Source of the DNA: Liolophura sinensis
Lineage: Eukaryota; Mollusca; Polyplacophora; Chitonida; Chitonidae
Direction of reading: 5' to 3'
Assembly: GCF_032854445.1 (NCBI RefSeq)
Contig: NC_088301.1
Coordinates: forward strand, 45,133,116 to 45,197,115
DNA length: 64,000 bases
The translations under genes were made by a program, and so were the position numbers. Of this stretch, positions 38,094 through 51,440 are shown piece after piece. The number at the start of each line of letters is the position of its first letter. Position 1 is the first letter of the stretch. The notes below the pieces were generated by a model. That model was given only the letters and a program-made list of their open reading frames with translations. It did no database searches and was not told the DNA's origin.

Positions 38094-41000
38094 TTAGAAT
38101 TACATACAGGAGTGTGCGAGTTGTGGTATTATAATTACTGCATTTGACCAAAAACATTTACCATGTCTAATCCAATTGTGAGAGTCCTCCTGTTCTTCGA
38201 AGGGTGTTTTCATTTATATGGAAGTTTTATGATATCCTACTGAAAACATTTAAATTTCAAATATATTAATCTTTGAAGACCTTTATTTGCATTTAAAAAT
38301 GCAAAATTTTGGGTAATTTTTAGGGCAGGTACAGTATCTGGACTGCCTATTGATACTGTATAGATGTTATCATTCAAACTTTAAACACTTGTTTTTCTAG
38401 AATGATTCGATTCTATTTTATCAAGTTATCAAAAGAATGCTCTCTGTTAGTTTCACCTTTTTCTATCAAAAACAGTTTGTCTGGCACCCCCAACCAAATA
38501 TCATTATAAAAAGGAACACTTCATCACTCTGCTAAACGATGAGATTAGCCAGGTGTTAATTAACTTACCTGAATTAAATTCAACGGTCACGTAAAGAACA
38601 AATTGAAGGTTTTATAAGTTAGTCAGTGGGTCCAAGGGACCCACGGTTAACCCTCTTGATGCATCACTGGTTGCGGTGCTTTCAGCATTTAAATGAAAAT
38701 TTGTCGTTCCTTCTGAGCCATTGAACATTACACACTGACTGTGTGGAAAAACGGAAAATTAATGGACCCATTTGTTCAACTTTCATTTCATTAGTTCCAG
38801 TCTACGCATCACATGATCACTTTCAGGGTTTAAGCTTTAGCTCTTGTTTTTTGGATAGCAATATCCAGTAAGCCTCCCCTCCAAAAAAAAAAAGGGAAAA
38901 AATCCATAAAATAAACCAACCTTTCAACCTCTATGCTTATTTGATGGCCCAAAAAATCCTTGTATACAGATTTACTTAAGGGGTCATTTTCCATCCTTTC
39001 ATTGGGCCCTATAAACCACCAAAATATATAACCATTCATCCTGCAACAATTTCTATCTCATTTATTTAAAGCTGATGTGCGTGGGAAATAGAACAGTTTA
39101 AAAAAGTTAAAATCATTGTTTCTCCAAAAACCATGTGGAAAACATTTATCTAACTGCAGGCTGTTTAACTGAAGTAACAAACACTAATTTCCAACACAGT
39201 TCCCACATTAAAGCTATTGGTGTTGTAAAGATTTTAATTTTTGCAATAAAATCAAAAGTGGGCTTAAATTTACTAATCAACAAATAGCTTAGCCGATTAC
39301 TTTTGCTAATTCTCAAAGGTTTCTGGGGCATTAATTATACATACTCCATTTTTATTGTTGGATTGATAGCTATTTGTAAATGGGTGATACATGCAAAACA
39401 GCAACTGAAAATCTGCAATTGTATTTTTACATGCCCTTAAAATCAATATTTTTTTTGAGTTCCATCAAACCACAAGAAATAATGTTCTAGTCTGCACAAT
39501 TTGACAATGTCTCAAGGGAGCGCCATTACATCCGGTTATCTCCCTTGAAAAGGCCCAGTAGAGTGGATCAAGAGACGGGGGATAAAAAATGGAGATAAGG
39601 AAGAGTTGGGTGATTGGATGATGTAGTAATCACTCTCTCGTGCCAAGCATTTTACCCAGCCTGCTTCAAAAATTGTTGAAGCTATCTTTAGGATCTACAC
39701 TTTCCGGAAAATTAACTGAATAATGTGTGATTCCTGAGGAAAGCTTGCACAGTTTTAAGTCTGTTATAGATTTGGATCAGTATACCAAATTTCCGAAATT
39801 TATACCGAATTTCATTTCATACCAAAGCTGAAATGAAATTCCCAGTCAAAATACAAGGGTGAAATAAAATCAAAATATTTATCATTACATATTTAATATG
39901 TATATAATAAGAAAAAAATTCAATTGAGAAGAATGTAAAAACATAGCCCATTATGAAATTATTTCCTTAATTTTGTTCTTTTGTAAAAGTACTTTACCCT
40001 CATTACAATGAAATGTTTTTGCAAGCAATTGCTTTAAGAAAATTTAGAGCACTATTAATAGTGTAGCCAGATAGAAATATTGTCACTTTTTTCCAGCTGA
40101 GGAATGTGTGGCTATTGGTGATAAATCACCGAATGTAGTAATGTCCAGGGTTGAGCTGAAAAGTCAGACTTTGACAAGAGGACTTAAAACATGTCTTTGG
40201 TTTCAGGTCAAATCCTATCCAGCAGATTATAGCGGCCCCACAATAGATTTTCTTGTATCAGCAGTTTGTCCCTGCCTAATCCAAGTTCCAGTGATCATCT
40301 CCCAAGGGAGGAGCACTTCATCCAGATGAAGGGATTCAACCGCTGGCATTTTCTCCCCTCAGAAATCAAATGATGCATCTATGAATTTTAAAACGGCCAA
40401 ATATCTCTGGAGAAAATAAATCAAAATCTAGTTGATAAAAATGTTCCCTCGGAAGTCTGTGGCGATCGTAAAGTGGGGTTATGTCGCTCCCAGGGACCAA
40501 TTTTTGTTATCTTGCCCTTTGAGCCACAGAGGCAATTGTGTGAAGTTAGAATAAGCAATATTTACTGCCCTGGAAAAATTAATCACAATTTCGCTACCAC
40601 GTGTTTTTATGAAAGTCCCAAAAGTTTAGTCACTAACAAGATAGTCTGCGCTAATCTAAAGTCTGACGAGAGATTCTAAGACATTATAGCTCTCCCTGTG
40701 GACTAGTAAAAGTCTTTTATGTCTGCAAGAAATCATTATTTGTGGCCAAAGTTTCTCACATAATTTCCCATCACAATGACTCCTTTGCATCTTTAGGCTT
40801 AAATGACAAGACGGAAGCCGAAAGGAAAACAGTGTCAGTTTTAAATCGACAGAATTTATCTCCTGAGAAGTCTGAATCTCAAAAGGTTTTCCTTACTGCA
40901 GTACATTTAACTCACATGCACAAAAAAAAATAACTGCCATCTTGACATCTGCTTTCCATATACAGAATCTACTACATATCCCAGGGGTCTTGGTAAACAG

Positions 41001-44000
41001 TTCTGAACTAGAGCTCTAGGTTCAACCTGACTCATCACAAGCACGTGGCATTCGGTAATGTCTTGACTACATGGTATTATTAAGTAATGGAACAAAACAA
41101 TGTAATTCATAATGGGCAAAGATGTATAAGATGAATTTTAGATCATTAGTACACCAGCAAGGTTTTGGTATACACATTCTTCAATAATCGATTTAATTTG
41201 GGACTTCTCTGTGTGATAGGACCTAACCTCTGTGAACAATAATGGAATAATTATGGACATTAGCCACCATTGTTTCTGCATCAATATGCACCACAGTTAA
41301 GCTAACATGTACATGTAACATGTAAGTGTATGAAGATAGATTATACTGACGCCAAGGATAAACATCAAATAACAGAAAAAACAAGTGAAATTGGTTTCTC
41401 TTAAATGAAATAGAATTATAGCATTTGGAACAAATATGAAGCGCTCCACAGGTCAAACATGACTTTTTTCCCCTTTCCATGGCTGCAAGGCCTTGGTGTA
41501 CGTAAGCATCAAAGAATTAACATTCCTATGGATGAAGAGGAGTTGGGGAGGATGCAGCTAGTTGACACTAGGTAAATCGATATCTGGACAATAAGAGGGA
41601 CAGGCATGTTGATTGCCGAGCGACATCAATTCAGAAACCATTAGAGGCATGCATCCGTCATGGTAATAAGTGATGCAGCCCTGTTCAATGGAGATGCTGA
41701 CAATGTCAAGGTAACAGGCACAGAGTGCTGCTACCGGTCAGCTCTAAACTCAGTCCTGCTGACAGTCACTGACAATTATGTTTGTACCACACGCTAATTG
41801 GTAGTTATGGTCAAGTGACGCGTTTTGAGTGGTTCCAGTGAAAGGAGCTTTCAGCTGAGCTTAGATCAATCTCCCTGCATACATGAGTGTGGTGACTCAG
41901 CCCAAGCCCATTAGCCCACCAGGTATACCATATCTATGCCCCATTCATAACCACTTCATTCAGGTGGTTTTATTGCATACATGTACAAACCTGTTCATAA
42001 TTTCAAATACCCAATTTGGTGCCCTTACCTATACCCATCAATATACCATGATGAAAAGTAGGAAAGCTTGAACTACTTCACCTATCAAGAAACACTATAT
42101 TTAAAAAATATTATAGTTTAAAACTCACAATTAATAAGGTTGAAGCATTTATAGGAAACTATTTAAACAAATAATTAAGTATGTTTCATAATGAGATACA
42201 GTAGTCTTAATACTGTTTCTTAAATAACAAAAAAAGTTTTTTTCTCCTCCTCCTTCTTTTGTCTTTCTTTTTCATTTTTTCCTTTCATCATTTTGTTTTG
42301 GATTTACTTTCCTTTTGTTACAATACTTCAAGCAATTACTAAATGAGGTTGAGTTTTTCACTTTTTTTTTCTCAAAGAAATTCCAATAGTGTAAATGTTT
42401 TGTGGATTATTGCCACTGTAAAGGAATTATCAGGCGGAACATCAGAGCATTTCTGCACGTACTTGTGTGATCGTGGGATAAAAAATTTGATGATATTTGA
42501 AGTGCAACAGACGAGAGGTCTTGGTGGATAATCCCAATCAATAAAAGTGGGGGTCTACGACTGGCATGTACATGCCCTGAATTATGGTACCTCTGAGGAG
42601 GAGAGCGGTGATAACAGCATTACACAGACATAGGACGACTCACAGGCTCAGTGCAGCCCTCAGTTGAACACGTGTACGCGTGTGTCCATTACGAGAAAAC
42701 TAATTCGGCAAATAGCCCCTCGTTCTGACACCTATTAGAGTCGCACGGATCCCAGCACAGCTAAATCCCATCCAAATTTAGTTTGCTCATTGTACGGCCG
42801 CCAGTAATTTGGTTTGAAAATTTTTTCCGTCAACAGGGTTGGTCTTCCTTTTCCGAATGCAGTCGCCGCAGCACATGATCAATAGTGGAATAATATATGG
42901 GTCAACGGCGAGCCTGCCCTGCCGGCAGAATCTTTTGTTCTCGTCACATTCCCGGCTTTCTGCAACGACACTTCCACTATCAAAGCCAATCTGGGCCTCT
43001 ACCTACAACGCTTAACTCTCAATTAGGAAAGTAAAAAAACTGCTCAACTGAAACACTGGCACGCTGCAAAAAGTGTCAGGCAGCAAACTTGACCAGAGAA
43101 AATATCACGAGTCATTTGGTACAAAAGGTGTCTGGAGGCAACTAGAAGGCCTTTTTTTATCACACTTCTAGATGTCACCAGCACTTATCTAGAATGTCAG
43201 ATACACGTATACTTACAGGCACCTGTCTATTTGGATAATTGAGCCCCTGCACGAATACTCTGCAGTTAACCATTCTCTATGTATCAGTACCAGAATCTGT
43301 CATGATACAGCACAGGTATGGTGCTATATGGTATGGATTGGCAATGATTGCAGATTTTCTGGTCAACTGGTTCATTATTTCTCACTAATTTTTGCCATTT
43401 CTGTTTTATTTATTCTGGACATATACTGTGCAGTTGGCATCCTCCATTGGGAATGAGCTGAGCAGGGCATTAATGATACCAATCTGGACACTTGCAAATC
43501 ATATTTACCATGGACTTAATTTTCCTGTTGGTTTGTACAGGTTCATTGTTTGCTGATCGATATGGATTACAAATCCCTTGTTCTGCATCGTTACTCATAC
43601 AATTAAGACCTTATCACATATGCACCCTGTTTCCAAACTTGCACAGTGTAGACATGTTTCTATGTACAGTTTATCAACAACTCAAGAGAATTGGAGCCAC
43701 ATCTCATCATGGATGCATACACAAAGTGTTATGACAATTACAATCAATCTCTGAGACCTTCATGCTCACCAGATGTCAAGACAATGTCATACTTCATCAA
43801 ACATTTGTAGCCAAACACTGTTTTGTATCAACGCTATAGGCAAACACAATAAAAAGCTACCAGATACACTTACAGTGACATATACATCAATGAATCATCT
43901 TCATTTACTGGTACATTTATTCACCTTGAAGTCTGATTCAAGGACAAGGGCAATTCTTTGAACAAAATATACCACTATCAGTCATACAACACAGAAATTC

Positions 44001-44105
44001 CTTGAAACATTGAAGAAGAAAAACAAAACGTCAGCAATGATGTGGCAGATGAACGAACCTTTGCAGAAAAAAAGCACAAAGAAACGGATACACATCAGAA
44101 GAACA
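38094..44105. other. 6-kb non-coding stretch with regulatory-looking blocks
   Basis: No supported exon. Most is AT-rich. Less AT-rich, non-repetitive blocks occur at about 39.5-39.7, 40.44-40.70 and 42.60-43.05 kb. The last has many CpGs and homeodomain-like cores such as ACTAATTC and TCAATTAGG. These could be conserved non-coding elements. Confidence 0.55.
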
Positions 44106-44157
44106 TTACCTTACATTCAAGGTAAAATTTCTGAAGGGAAAATACCCTTCAGAAATT
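44106..44157. other. Two abutting perfect stem-loops
   Basis: TTACCTT (44106-44112) pairs with AAGGTAA (44119-44125) across a 6-base loop. The next base begins AATTTCTGAAGGG (44126-44138), which pairs perfectly with CCCTTCAGAAATT (44145-44157) across another 6-base loop. The arms are seen directly; function is unknown. The stems are too short for a typical microRNA precursor and no T-run follows that would suggest a Pol III unit. Confidence 0.75.
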
Positions 44158-47100
44158 CAAAAGCTTAAGCAAAGGAGTGTTTCTGTCTTGTGAATGAATA
44201 CATGAAATTTAAGTTTCTCCAACAAGACTATACATGCGTGTTTGTACATTTTAGTTTGTGGCACACTTTCAATATCTAACAAATATGCTGCTAAAAATGT
44301 ATAGAAATACATACAATTTTGAGATTTGTTTTTTGCTTGAGGCGAAAACTGTGTACTAAACGCAGATTGACACTTGGAGATAAATGGATGGGATCTGATG
44401 AGCAACAGCACAAAGTTAAATTCGATCATGCTTATAGTTGGTAAGTCTCCAAATTTTGTTAGATGTAAAATCTATAGCTCTTCAATCTCACTAATTAAGT
44501 ACTAGAGTGTCTTATCTTAAAAGATTGCCACAGGATCCATGAATGACAGATGCCATTACCTTAGTATAGCCTCTTGTCAAGTAGATCTGGAAAAGCCAGA
44601 TATCCTTGCCTGAAAGTCACAGATGATGTGCAATTGATGGGATGGGGCCTTATCAGTTACAATATTCTCACTCTCACTCCAACTTTGCCTGATAGGGAAT
44701 ATTTGCCTTGAGGTTAAATACATATGGCTGGCCTATTGATAAGGGTTTTTCTTTGATCTTAACCATTTCTAAGATCGATATGTCAGAACAATATAAATAT
44801 CCCAATGTCGCAAGCGACACCTTTTGAGGTAGCCCAGTCTAGAAAGAAGGCAGTTCTGATAGATCACTAGGGGCAGAATGACAGCTATATAAAAGATGAT
44901 AGGACAGGACAGGGGGACCAGATGGCAAGAGCACAGAAAGCCCAATTCTCATGTAAGGACTTGCCCAGGGTAACAGAAAGTTTTAAATGAAGATATTTCT
45001 ATTCAGAAGTACTATCTCAACCTGTCATCTATCAAGACAGAAGAACTTTTGTCATGTTAAGATAGAGCCTCAACCTGGAGAAATGCAAAAAACAAAATGC
45101 AAGCGTTTTTGGATTAAAAGTGTTTCGGCTAGAAGTAAATTAACACAGTTTGACTGCCTTCCATCAGTATGACCATGTCAATTATTGAACAGCAATATCA
45201 ACTCTGTCATGGACAAATTCATGAGCTAGAAGACAGAATACCTTCAGGGAACTTTGACAGAGCAAAAGTGGTTATAAAACTATATTTTTTTTGAAACAGT
45301 TATGATACCCGTGAAATGCTCTGGAAGTGGAATTTGTCATTAATACCCTAGTGGGCACTTCAATTTGCTCAAATTAAACAGAGTGGATACTGAGTACATG
45401 TACATGTGCATGGAATTCAACATTTGTGTTTTTATGTATTTAACATTCCAATTTCTCAACGTGGTAGTTTTTATATATAAGAATATATACATTTCAACAA
45501 CACAATCACAGGGCAAAAAAAAAAATGCACACACACAAATACACACACAAATACACACACAAACACTCATGCTGTAGTGAAAGTCAATCTCTAAAGTTTT
45601 TAACTACAAGAGTTTTTGTAACCATGCAGAAAATATACCAGTAATGGAAATCTTAGCAAAACTTATCTTTCATTTTGGACAACTTGTATGCTATAGCATT
45701 TCTTGAATACCACTGTACAAAACATTACATTTTGCGAGGCACTCAGACATATTACTTTAAGCGAGAATGCCTCTGAAATCCTTAGAGAACATCACCAATT
45801 GTGATGGCTTATGAAAACCTGGCATTATTACCACTCAGCACAGCAGGGGAATGCCAATAAAATGATAAAAAGTCCAACATGGCAAATTCAGGAATTTATG
45901 CTTGACATAAAGAAAACCCTACATCTTACTTCAGGCAAATTCTAATATCACCTGGAATTTTTTTGTTTGTTAAAAAGTAAGAAAAAAAGACAATGCAAAA
46001 AATAATAAACCCAAAGAAAAATGTGAAATGTAATTTAAAAAAATTCTTTGTTTGCCAAATAACTATATGATGAGAAAACCCTGATGTATCAAGATATTCA
46101 TACATGTAAATACCTAAAATACACACAGCGGTAGAATCAGACCACAAGTAAAATTCTTAAAGCCATTTCCATCATTTAAAAGCTGAATGACAGTATAAAA
46201 TTTTGAACTGTGTATGTATCTTATGCAATATTTATTATTTGCCATGAGCATCACCTACTGAGTTTCTACAACACACATATTAAGATTTTGTTACACATCT
46301 AAACAAAGACATTTTAAGTTAAGGTATATTAAGCTTAACACGACACTGACCAACTTTGACACTATCAGTGTCCCAGAGTGTTTGGTCCAACCTGATCTTA
46401 TTCTCACTGGGATTTTATTTCCTCCTCATTCTTGCCCTCCTTCTCTAGAGACCTATGTTAGGCACATTGCCTTGGAGAATAATGACGCCCTTGTTTAATG
46501 ACATTACTTACTTCACAGCTAATCGATGTGAGATAAAACAGTGCTTAACAGAGGTGGGACAAAATCCACCCTCACTGCTAGGAGACTGGGTGTACTATGA
46601 CTGTATTCATGCTCAGAATCCAGGAGTACTAATACAAAGGCCATGTCAGAGGAGATTACAGTGCGTATGATTTACCTATTATATGTCATCAAGTTTCGTC
46701 AGCGTAGGATCTTACTGGGGTCGGCGTTTTAATTTGGGATTAGCGCCTGGTTATTCCAGCTCGTTTCCTGAGCTAATCTCTAACTGAACCCCAGGCCGTG
46801 TTATTCATGTTTTCTAAGCCCACGGATATTGAGGTTTTTCAATAAAGCGCCTTGTCAGTAGGGCTCTGCTGTAAAAACCAATTTATCTATATTACAGTAA
46901 CATCCCTAAAAATCCTCTGCTTTATCTATAGTGTCTTGCATTCTTTATGTGGGTAATTTTTGACGTAATACAAACCCAGATCATGCAACATGTATTTATG
47001 TGTATTTTAAGAGATGAAATGTCAAAACAGTACACTAACATGCCAGACTTGCACCGAAGAAGAAACTTTGTACATTTACTTCAGTTAGAAAGACAGAATT

Positions 47101-47382
47101 GGTAGCAAAAGCTTTTGTGGCAAACTGCCTTCATGAAGGTAACACTTTCCATCACACTGGGTACATCCAGTTTATTACAGAAACGTACTCACTATGGAGT
47201 TTTAAGAGCTATTTAGGAATAGAACAACTGCCACGATAAATAGCTTTCCATACCACTGACATCTGCTGTGCATTTGGCATGACTGGAAATTTTAATATGG
47301 AACTGTAAAGTTGGCAAAGTGTTTATTGCTGGAGTACATATGTATTTAACGAGGTTAGCATGTAGGAGCAATCTTATTGGCA
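44158..47382. other. Non-coding stretch
   Basis: Contains a CA-rich microsatellite (45527-45566). A complex, less AT-rich block lies at about 46.44-46.90 kb, which holds TAATCGATGTGAGATAA and CTTACTGGGGTCGGCG. No exon recognised. Confidence 0.6.
45527..45566. repeat. (CA)n-type microsatellite with AAATA interruptions
   Basis: ACACACACAAAT repeated about three times. It encodes the cysteine/valine-rich shadow frame on the minus strand, which is not a gene. Confidence 0.85.
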
Positions 47383-47448
47383 TTTAATAAGTGAAATATT
47401 CTTGAGTATGGTGTAAACACCAATCAAATAAACAAATAAATATTGGCA
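47375..47448 (+). mobile_element. 5'-truncated tRNA-derived SINE with 8-bp target-site duplication
   Basis: The insert at 47383-47440 (58 bp) reads GTGAAATATTCTTGAGTATG then GTGTAAACACCAATCAAATA and an A-rich tail. It is bracketed by TATTGGCA at 47375-47382 and 47441-47448. It matches the tail end of the longer SINE at 63287-63519 in opposite orientation. Only the 3' end is present, as expected from incomplete target-primed reverse transcription. Confidence 0.75.
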
Positions 47449-50400
47449 ATGAACAATGTGTATACCACAATATGCTGCTACTACACTCTACTACATTTAG
47501 GTTAGGATAGCATAATTACTTAGACAGTGTTGTGCTTGATAATGGAAGGTATCCATCTTTTCAGTATACAGATTTCTGCCCGCCACAGTAATTGTCATGA
47601 GGAAGATACAGTGGCTGGTTCCACAAAGCCAGTTTTGACTCAAAATTGTTAAATTTGAAATAATAACTGGATTCCTGGTCTTTACCTCTGGAACATACAA
47701 CAAGTATTATGTTATTTCAAATACAGCTCAGTTTTAAACAATTCAAAATATTGCATTTTAATTTTTGTTTTACCCAAGTCTAAACTCACACTATCACATG
47801 TTACAAAGATTTTGTATGCAAAAGTTATACATGTATTTAAAAGAGGCACAAAGACATGTATAAGATACACATCATGTTCACAGACAGGCTAATTTATACC
47901 ACCCAACTCAAATTTTTGGAATAAATAGAGAAGAAACCACATAAGTACCCATGTCAAAAAATAACGTCTAAGCACTATGTTTTGCAAAAGACATGCCCCA
48001 TATATCATAAGTTCTCGGTGTCACTGGCAGAAAACTGACTTATCATCAAGATAGACTTTCCCTACCAATCCGCCCTGCCCTGTCAAGATAACTCCCACGG
48101 AGTTTATGAGCAGTGACAGTGCAGACATGAGGGCAGACGCCAGATAATAAGGCCCACTGATAGGGGCATGTAAGGTTATAAATCAACAAAATGTCATGGA
48201 CAGCTAGCTTTAATCAATGAGCTACTGGATGTCTTCCATAGACTGAAGACATCAACAGTAGGCGTCAACATCAGAAGTTTAAAATGTGTAAAATCTGTGA
48301 TAAAACAAATTTACTGAAAGAAAAGAGTTGGAGCCATTTGAAGACATAAAACAATATTTTTGAAGAAAAGGAAACAACATATAAATATTTATTAACCAAT
48401 GTTTTGGGATTTGTAAGTTTCTTCCAAGTACCTTTTTACCTATTGAACATAGTCTTTAATTACAGACACTGAAATAGTGTAGTTAAATTATAATTTAATA
48501 ATTTATTTAATGGTAGAATAATCATTTATAACCTGCCACCTGGCAAACATGTTGGAACATTTCTGTAATATAAGTATGTGTGAAGGCCACTTAATGTATA
48601 AAAGCATGTTTGTTGGTAGTAACCTGACTGATCCTCAAAAAAAGGAGCCACTTTATATTTTTTATTGAGCTTTTGGTAAAAAAATTGTTTCCATTTTTGT
48701 CTCAATGTCTGTTTGGTTTAAATTCCTATACTTTCATAAACCAGAAAACACTTCTCATTAGAAACCCAATTTTTACTGCATGGACCAATTTTGCTTCATT
48801 GTTGCTGAAAAACCTACTGTTCTGCTAGGTGGATAATTTCAGGTGTATTTATAACTCTCTACAACACAAAATTAAACACACAAGCATTAATTAACAAAGC
48901 TAAAATGTTGCTAAGCACACATATTACAGTCCTACTCCTCATTAGTGTTAACATTTTAGGGACTACTGCTTTGATGAGGAAAACAGAATTGCAGCACCAC
49001 ACACTGGTACAGTTTGTGAATGATCTGCCAAACACCAATGGGTGTACATTTTCCAGTGAGCTTTACTCCTGCTATGCTCTGCATGCATGGCCAACTGGGG
49101 ATCCAGGCCTAGCAAAGAGCCTCTGATATTAGGACTGATCTTATCTGGGAAACAAACAGCCATACCCTGATTGCTGCCACATGGTGCCGGTCAGGTGGGA
49201 TATGGCACAAGCAGGTATCTGATCACATGCGTAGTTACACACACATGTGGCTTGTTTGTAAGCTACAAATAATCAGTGTGTCTTCTAATTGCATTATACT
49301 GGAGGGTGCTCTAAAATCAGGTACCAGATGCCTCGGGATTCCGATTACTGAAGAATTCAAACAAAATTACAATCTTTGAAATAGATACTCTTTGAAACAG
49401 GTACTTCCATATATGGACTTAATCTGCTAGTCATTGCCATCTGAAATGTACAGCTTGCTCGATTCATGACACACCTTAAAAAGGTAACCCTAATGGAGAA
49501 CATGAAAATATTCAAGTATGCATGAAAAAGCAACTGATTTAAAAACTCCCAAAAACATGGAAATGTGAAAAAAAAAAAAAAACTAATTGCATAAAGGTGT
49601 TAACAGCTTTAAGTATTCAATAATGTACATATATTATGCATTAGATTAATACCCAGGATTGTACCAAATAAACTGAAAAACAAATTCAAAGCACTTTTAC
49701 AAATTAGATCTGCTCAAAGAAATTTCAGAAAAATGCAGAAAGAATATCACAAGGGTTTCTTTTAAGCACCAAATAATCAGTTTATTTCCTCAAACCAATT
49801 AGCCACTACTTTGACGAATTACTATAGCGTCACTCCACAGGTAAACCATTTAAGCACAGAATATTTGCTTGCTCTGGTAGACTTTTCCTGCTCATAGTGT
49901 CTCCATCCCTAACGTCACCCTTAAAGGCACGGAGAAAGTGTCACATTCAGGCTCACACAAGCAGAAAAAAGTAGTTGATGCACCAGGTTAAGCCCTTCCC
50001 CTGAGCTGGACCCTATTGGAGCTAAATATGTTTGCCAGCTAGCAATACGGCATTATGTAATCATGCGAAATTAAGTTTCACCAATCAGCTTTTTCCACTG
50101 GACTTTTTTCTGTCATCTGTGATGTGACGGACTCCTAATTAAGAAAAGTCTGGGCGACAGCGAGGAATAAACCTGCATGACTTGTGCGGCCCTTAATTTT
50201 GTTCACCGAGCTTTGACAATGGTGGTATGCACCATGGTACTGCACTAAATTTGATAATTATGAACACTGAAATGGCACTCAGGCCTTATCAGTTGAGAGC
50301 CTGTAAAAACTAAATAAAAGTCTGATTGGCGGGTGTGTGTAATTTCTGCAAGACAATCAACGCTGATCGGGCATTTTCAAGCCTGGTTTTTTGTCACTGG

Positions 50401-51300
50401 CTCCCTCAAGGGAGCAGAAATATCCTTGGCTTTGTAATTTTGGCCAATCATTGTTTGATCTTGGATAGAGCTCTTGTGCTCTTCATGCCATTCACCTGAC
50501 TCAATCTTACAGTCTGCTAATATAGCCTTATAATTAAACAGTATTAGATTAGGGCTTAACAACGTCAAAGAATGATTAAAAACATCTTGAGATTTTATTA
50601 TTTCAGTGTGAGATATTAAAAAAGCCATAACCATCCTTAATGATTACATCTTCAATGACGACATTATATTTTTTTCTTCATCATACATGGTGCATCTTAC
50701 ATAAATGTATACCTGGATATGATCAATACAACACGATCCTTACAAACGACATGTAACTTGTACAGCATATGACCTTTCAAGCTATCCTAATAAAGTTCTT
50801 TGTTAAACATATCAGTTTCTGTTCACAAAACTTGTTAATCACATGAAAAAAACAAACCCACACCTCATTTGGTCTAACAAAGCATTCAAACTTCAGCCAT
50901 TAATACCTAGTTTTCTTGTCACCTAACTTTTCCACAGACCAGTTTATTGCAGCCAACAATACAAGAGAGTTTCAAAACTTTATTATTATTTTTTTTTTAT
51001 TTCATATAATAGAGAAACCAGAAAAGAAATTGCCTGGGAAAACTGTCTGATTTGTATTAGATTGCATACGCATGGCACAAGGAGCGTGACAATTTTCCGT
51101 CCAACTAATTCTGCCGTCAATTTCCTCCCCTTAATAATCCAAATTTGGAGCTTAGGGAAGACGTAAAGTTATTGAGTCCTTAATGTGCATACTGCAGCGC
51201 AAGCAATTCAAGAGGCGAGTGCAAAGGCATGCGGTGCAAAGAAGGCAGGACCAGCCGCAACAGAAAATTGACAGCAGGGACATGCATGCAATCGCATTAC
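47449..51300. other. Non-coding stretch with a regulatory-looking block
   Basis: Mostly AT-rich; A-run at 49568-49581. The block at about 50010-50400 is unusually dense in factor-like motifs (CATTATGTAATCATGCG, CCAATCAGC, CCTAATTAAG, TTTGATAATTATG). It is followed by a similar one at about 51060-51180 (CCGTCAATTTCCTCCCC, CTTAATAATCC). No exon recognised before 51301. Confidence 0.55.
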
Positions 51301-51440
51301 CCCCTGCCTGCAAGGATGACATTTTCCATTCTCGATAGAGAGAGTCAGAGGGACCAATCAGTGACCAGCTTTGACAAGAAGTGTGCAGAGAAACACCCGG
51401 AAGCAACAGAACCAAATGAAAGAAAAATGTCTTCACCATC
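51301..51440 (-). CDS. Possible alternative signal-peptide exon (weak)
   Basis: On the minus strand GTGTTTTCGTTCAG is an acceptor immediately followed by G and ATG (51439). The frame reads MVKTFFFHLVLLLPGVSLH, a good secretory signal sequence, and stays open through CAGGGG/GTAATG, a weak donor at 51300. It would end in phase 1, the same phase as the exon at 29259-29368. The downstream peptide has no domain I know. The surrounding sequence also looks like conserved non-coding DNA, so chance is a serious alternative. Confidence 0.2.

Noticed and set aside
37087-38134. Several 60-124-codon frames in the minisatellite region
   Set aside because: They are translations of the 27-bp repeat, equally open on both strands and broken by unit-length changes.
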